Positions 18,216-21,286 of a DNA stretch of 21,286 nucleotides are shown piece by piece. Both the position numbers and the translations under genes were made by a program. Every line of letters starts with the position of its first letter. Positions within the stretch are counted from its first letter, which is position 1. Below the pieces are notes generated by a model. It worked only from the letters and a program-made list of their open reading frames with translations, did not search any database and was not told where the DNA came from. This DNA is from Sphingomonadales bacterium (GTDB lineage Bacteria > Pseudomonadota > Alphaproteobacteria > Sphingomonadales > Sphingomonadaceae). The stretch covers positions 1 to 21,286 of the forward strand of contig JAGWVC010000067.1 of assembly GCA_018971065.1 (NCBI GenBank), given 5' to 3'.

Positions 18216-19238
18216 TCAGCGCGTCAGCCGGCGCGCGCGTTCCAGCAGCACCACCGCGCGGCCGTGCAGCTTCTCGCCGGTTTCGATCGGCGCCTTGCCC
18301 GCGCAGGCCCGGGCGTATGTGCCTTCGAGCAGGATGCCGAGCTTGTAGCAGGCCAGCGCGTGATACCATTCGATCGCGCCGCAATCGCGCGACGACCCGG
18401 CCGCATAGCGCGCCACCAGTTCGGCGGCGGAGGGGAAACCCTCCCACGGCGTCACGCTGACGGTACTGGCGCCGTCACCATCCGGCCAGGTGGCCAGCAC
18501 CCAGCCCAGATCGAGCAACGGATCGCCGATCGTCGCCAGTTCCCAATCGACGATCGCCGCAAGTTCCGGCCCGTCGTTGCGGTACATCACGTTGGCGAGG
18601 TGATAGTCACCGTGCATGATTCCCGGCATGAAGGCATCGGGCCGGTTGGCATCGAGCCACGCGCCGATTTTGCCAACGTCGGGCAGCGCGCCCGGCCCCG
18701 GCCAGCCCGGCATCTCGGCATAAGACGCCAGTTGCCCGCTCCACCGCGACACCTGCCGCTCCAGGAACCGGTCAGGCTTGCCAAAATCCGCCAGACCCAC
18801 CGCCTCGTGATCGACCCGGCCCAGCGCGGCGATGCCGTCCACCAGCGCCAGCCCCATGGCGTGGCGCATCGCCGGCGACGAAGCATGCGGCTCGGGCAAC
18901 TGCCCCACCGGGTTGAACCCTTCGACCGGCGCCATCAGGTAGAACGCCGCGCCCAGCACGGCTTCGTCGTCGCACGCCGCGATCAGGCGCGGGTGCGGCA
19001 CGTCGGTCTGCGCCAGCGCGCGCAACACCCGCGCCTCGCGCCGCATCGTCTCGTTCGAGTTCGAGCGCGGATGCAGCGGCGGACGGCGCAGCACATAATC
19101 TGCGCCATCGCGCGTGAAGCGCAGCAGCACGTTCTGCGTGCCCCCTGCCAGCGCCCGCACCGCCTCGATTGCGCCGGTGCCGAGCGCCTGCCCGTCCATC
19201 CAATCCGTCAATGCCTTGATGGAAACGCCGGTATCCAC
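18216..19238 (-). CDS. APH-fold kinase, ACAD10/11-type 4-hydroxyacyl-CoA kinase (LvaA-like)
   Basis: 340 residues of the phosphotransferase (APH) family. The catalytic loop MHGDYHLANVMY gives H209, D211 and N216, and the metal-binding Asp is D231 in IVDWELATIGDPLLDLGW. The N-lobe has ALAGGTQNVLLRF and YVLRRPP. The DWELATIGDPLLDLGW segment is characteristic of the kinase domains of ACAD10/11 and LvaA, which phosphorylate the 4-hydroxyl of acyl-CoAs, rather than of aminoglycoside kinases. Start is GTG 19238 with GAGGGCGAG upstream; the first in-frame ATG would lose 13 residues. It is first in the operon with the SDR and the ACAD10/11-type dehydrogenase. No gene for a small LvaB-like partner lies between it and its neighbours. 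Confidence 0.88.
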   Translation of the reverse strand: MDTGVSIKALTDWMDGQALGTGAIEAVRALAGGTQNVLLRFTRDGADYVLRRPPLHPRSNSNETMRREARVLRALAQTDVPHPRLIAACDDEAVLGAAFYLMAPVEGFNPVGQLPEPHASSPAMRHAMGLALVDGIAALGRVDHEAVGLADFGKPDRFLERQVSRWSGQLASYAEMPGWPGPGALPDVGKIGAWLDANRPDAFMPGIMHGDYHLANVMYRNDGPELAAIVDWELATIGDPLLDLGWVLATWPDGDGASTVSVTPWEGFPSAAELVARYAAGSSRDCGAIEWYHALACYKLGILLEGTYARACAGKAPIETGEKLHGRAVVLLERARRLTR

Positions 19239-19260
19239 GCTCTCGCCCTCAGCCCGTCGT

Positions 19261-19340
19261 GTCGATGTGCGGGCCGCGTCGATATGCCCTTGACGCGCCC
19301 GGCTGGCAATCTAATTCTGCACGGGATAGCAATATTGCCA
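19261..19340. promoter_or_regulatory. Divergent promoter gap between kinase operon and thiolase, with repeats
   Basis: The 117-base gap holds a direct repeat GTCGATnTGC (19261-19270 and 19278-19287, offset 17). A plus-strand promoter-like pair follows: TTGACG (19290-19295) and TAATTC (19312-19317), 16 bases apart; the second hexamer is weak. TGGCAAT (19304-19310) and ATTGCCA (19334-19340) are exact reverse complements 23 bases apart, and GCAATATTGC (19329-19338) is itself palindromic. Any of these could bind a regulator shared by the thiolase and the kinase operon. Confidence 0.4.
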
Positions 19341-19355
19341 GACGAGGAATTCCCG

Positions 19356-20528
19356 ATGCCCGAAGCCTACATCGCCGCCGTCACCCGCAGCGCCGGCGGC
19401 AAGCGCGGCGGGCGCCTTGCCGGAATCCACCCGGCGGACCTGGCCGGCAAGGTGCTGGCCGGGCTGGTCGGCAAGGCGGGGATCGACCCCGCCGCGATCG
19501 ACGACGTGATCATGGGCTGTGCCTGCCCGGGCGGTGAGCAGGGCGCCAACATCGCCCGCAACGCGCTGCTGGCCAGCGGACTGCCCGAATCGGTCCCCGC
19601 CACCCATGTCGATCGCCAGTGCGGTTCCAGTCAGCAGGCGCTGCATTTCGCCGCCGCCACGGTGATGGCCGGGGTGCAGGACGTGGTGATTGCCGCCGGC
19701 GTGGAAAGCATGACCCGCGTGCCGATGGGCCTGCCGTGGACGCTGGCGGCGCAGCACGGCTTCGGCACCTATCGCAGCCCGGGGATCGAGGCGCGCTATC
19801 CGGGCCAGCCGTTCAGCCAGTTCGGCGGGGCGGAGCTGATGGCGCGCAAGTACGGCTTCAGCCGCGAGGACTGCGACGCGTTCGCGCTGGAAAGCCACCG
19901 CCGCGCCGTCGCGGCCACGCAAGGCGGCAAGTTCGCGGCGGAAGTGCTGCCGATCGAAGTGACCCTGCCCGATGGCGAGACCGCGCTGCACGCAATCGAC
20001 GAAGGCATCCGCTTCGACGCCAGCCTGGAAAAGATGGCGACGATGAAGACGCTCAGCGAAGGCGGCGTCGTCACCGCCGCCAACGCCAGCCAGATCTGCG
20101 ATGGCGCCGCCGCGCTGCTGGTGGTGAACGAGCGCGGGCTGAAGGCGCACGGCCTGACCCCGCTGGCGCGCGTTCACGAGATGACCGTGCTGGGCCACGA
20201 TCCGGTGATCATGCTGGAAGCGCCGATTCCCACCACGACGCGCGCGCTGGCGCGGGCCGGGCTGAGCCTGGCTGATATCGACCTGTACGAGGTCAACGAG
20301 GCGTTCGCGCCGGTGCCGCTGGCGTGGTTGCAGGCGCTGGATGCCGATCCGGCCCGGCTGAACGTCCACGGCGGCGCCATCGCGCTGGGCCATCCGCTGG
20401 GCGGCTCGGGCGCCAAGCTGATGGCGACGCTGGTCTCCGCGCTGCACGATCGGGGTGCGCGCTATGGCTTGCAGACGATGTGCGAGGCCGGCGGGATGGC
20501 CAACGTCACGATTGTTGAAAGGCTCTAA
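19356..20528 (+). CDS. Acetyl-CoA acyltransferase (thiolase)
   Basis: 390 residues, the standard thiolase length. The nucleophile is C89 in VDRQCGSSQQAL. The conserved NEAFA motif is in LYEVNEAFAPVP, GGAIALGHPLGGSG carries H346, and the second cysteine is C376 in MCEAGGMA (many thiolases have CxGGGxG here). ATG 19356 is preceded by GAGGAA. A much longer in-frame reading runs back over the kinase gene and is not coding. The enzyme cleaves 3-oxoacyl-CoA to acetyl-CoA and a shortened acyl-CoA, the last step after the hydratase/dehydrogenase of the opposite operon. It is transcribed divergently from the kinase operon, and its stop overlaps the stop of the convergent crotonase gene. Confidence 0.94.
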   Translation: MPEAYIAAVTRSAGGKRGGRLAGIHPADLAGKVLAGLVGKAGIDPAAIDDVIMGCACPGGEQGANIARNALLASGLPESVPATHVDRQCGSSQQALHFAAATVMAGVQDVVIAAGVESMTRVPMGLPWTLAAQHGFGTYRSPGIEARYPGQPFSQFGGAELMARKYGFSREDCDAFALESHRRAVAATQGGKFAAEVLPIEVTLPDGETALHAIDEGIRFDASLEKMATMKTLSEGGVVTAANASQICDGAAALLVVNERGLKAHGLTPLARVHEMTVLGHDPVIMLEAPIPTTTRALARAGLSLADIDLYEVNEAFAPVPLAWLQALDADPARLNVHGGAIALGHPLGGSGAKLMATLVSALHDRGARYGLQTMCEAGGMANVTIVERL

Positions 20529-21286
20529 CGCCCCCGGAACCGTGGTGCGCGCTTCTCCTTGAAGGCGCGCACCCCCTCTCCATAGTCGGCGGTGGCGGCG
20601 AGGCGTATCTGGCCCTCCAGCTCGTGATCGAGCTGGCCGTCGAGATCGCGCCCGCCCGAACCGCGAATCGCCTCGCGCGTCGCCACCAGCGCGGCGGTCG
20701 GCCCGTCCGCCAGTTGCCGCGCCAGCGCCTCGGCGGCATCGGCGAGCTCGGCATCGGGCACCGCCTTCCAGATCAGCCCCCACGCCTCGGCCTGCTTCGC
20801 CGTCACCGCCTCACCGGTCAGCGCCATGCCCATCGCCCGCGCCGTGCCGGCCAGACGCGGCAGCACCCAGCTACCGCCACAATCCGGCATCAACCCGATC
20901 TTCGAGAACGCATAGGAGAACCGCGCCGATTCGGCAGCCAGGGTCAGGTCGGCCAGGAACGCGAAGCTGGCCCCTGCCCCCGCCGCCGCGCCGTTCACCG
21001 CGCAGATCCACGGCACCGGCAAGGCGCGCAGCCGCCGCACCAGCGGATTGTAGCGCGCGCCGATGCTTTCGCCGATCGTCGCGGCCAGCGCCTCGGGAGT
21101 CGCGGTCTCGACCTTGCGTTCGGACAGGTCCTGCCCGGCGCAGAACGCCGGACCGTTGCCGGTCAGCAGCACGGCCCGCGCCGCGCCGCCCCATTCGATC
21201 TCGTCGAGGATTTCGCCCAACCGGCGATGCACCGCCAGCGAGATGGCGTTGCGCTGCGCGGGGCGGTTCAGGGTGATTCGCGCCAC
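20525..21286 (-). CDS. PaaG-like enoyl-CoA hydratase/isomerase, 5' end outside window
   Basis: 253 residues are visible; the start lies beyond the right edge, since the reading opens at the conserved strand ARITLNRPAQRNAIS and family members have roughly 10-20 more residues before it. The oxyanion-hole segments are FCAGQDLSE and NGAAAGAGASFAFLAD. FSKIGLMPDCGGSWVLPRLAG matches the PaaG branch, whose catalytic Asp sits in the PDxGG motif, and the Glu of standard hydratases is absent from the AAGAGAS segment. The C-terminus is FKEKRAPRFRGR. It may act as a double-bond isomerase for the nearby beta-oxidation route. No other paa genes (paaABCDE, paaK) are present, so a phenylacetate role is not supported. 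It converges on the thiolase, overlapping by four bases. Confidence 0.88.
   Translation of the reverse strand: MARITLNRPAQRNAISLAVHRRLGEILDEIEWGGAARAVLLTGNGPAFCAGQDLSERKVETATPEALAATIGESIGARYNPLVRRLRALPVPWICAVNGAAAGAGASFAFLADLTLAAESARFSYAFSKIGLMPDCGGSWVLPRLAGTARAMGMALTGEAVTAKQAEAWGLIWKAVPDAELADAAEALARQLADGPTAALVATREAIRGSGGRDLDGQLDHELEGQIRLAATADYGEGVRAFKEKRAPRFRGR
20544..20573 (+). terminator. Hairpin downstream of the thiolase stop, possible terminator
   Basis: GGTGCGCGC (20544-20552) and GCGCGCACC (20565-20573) are exact reverse complements, and TTC/GAA inside the loop extends the stem with one bulged base. It begins 16 bases after the thiolase stop. It also lies within the last codons of the crotonase gene, in a segment conserved in that family, so the symmetry may be chance. 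No T run follows. Confidence 0.3.

Noticed and set aside
16210..18348. Plus-strand open frame of 712 codons
   Set aside because: It is antisense to the acyl-CoA dehydrogenase and SDR genes and shows no recognisable motif.
18216..19238. Aminoglycoside resistance kinase
   Set aside because: The APH fold alone suggests it, but the DWELATIGDPLLDLGW segment and operon partners point to the acyl-CoA kinase branch.
18264..19355. N-terminal extension of the thiolase back across the kinase gene
   Set aside because: Thiolases begin at the chosen ATG 19356, which has a ribosome binding site, and the extension is antisense to the kinase.
20525..21286. Phenylacetate (paa) catabolic cluster, given PaaG- and PaaI-like genes
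   Set aside because: No epoxidase subunits, phenylacetate-CoA ligase, PaaZ or PaaJ-type context is present; the two genes are 15 kb apart.

Overview
The window looks like chromosomal DNA of a high-GC alphaproteobacterium, most probably a sphingomonad (Sphingobium/Novosphingobium-like). The reasons are codon usage, short tightly spaced operons, and a close relative of the lignin-associated O-demethylase LigM next to C1-folate genes. It is a dense catabolic region. I see no rRNA, tRNA, CRISPR array, insertion sequence or integrase, and no stretch longer than about 300 bases lacks a gene.

Region A (1-3955) handles aryl methyl ethers and C1 units. A minus-strand operon holds a LigM-type tetrahydrofolate-dependent O-demethylase (2985-1588), a MetF-like methylenetetrahydrofolate reductase (1571-711) and a MarR regulator (718-227). 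purU, a formyltetrahydrofolate deformylase, diverges from it. A perfect 15-base palindrome lies in the shared promoter gap. The methyl group would pass from methyl-THF to methylene-THF and formyl-THF, and finally to formate. A second, truncated MarR-type gene with its own operator-like repeat sits at the left edge.

Region B (3983-11262) has an IclR regulator and a PaaI-type hotdog thioesterase on the minus strand. Diverging from them is a plus-strand operon: a tandem (fused) class III CoA-transferase, a luciferase-like flavin monooxygenase, a Tat-exported NTF2/SnoaL-like protein and a Sec-exported type B carboxylesterase. The substrate is not recognisable. Three perfect palindromes mark the regulatory gaps, and a strong hairpin marks the 3' end of the esterase.

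Region C (11269-20528) is a six-gene minus-strand operon read from 19238 down to 11269: APH-fold kinase, SDR oxidoreductase, ACAD10/11-type acyl-CoA dehydrogenase, MFS transporter, AMP-forming acyl-CoA ligase, and a fused enoyl-CoA hydratase/3-hydroxyacyl-CoA dehydrogenase. A divergent thiolase adjoins it. Together these genes match the logic of the phospho-elimination route for 4-hydroxy/4-oxo acids (bacterial LvaA/LvaC/LvaD, mammalian ACAD10/ACAD11), followed by beta-oxidation. The gene order and transporter differ from lva, and no lvaB-like gene lies inside the operon, so this may be a variant with another substrate. A truncated PaaG-like crotonase converges on the thiolase at the right edge.

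The main idea worth testing is that region C is a kinase-dependent 4-hydroxyacyl-CoA pathway. It might be fed by the oxygenase, esterase and CoA-transferase of region B or by lignin-derived substrates.
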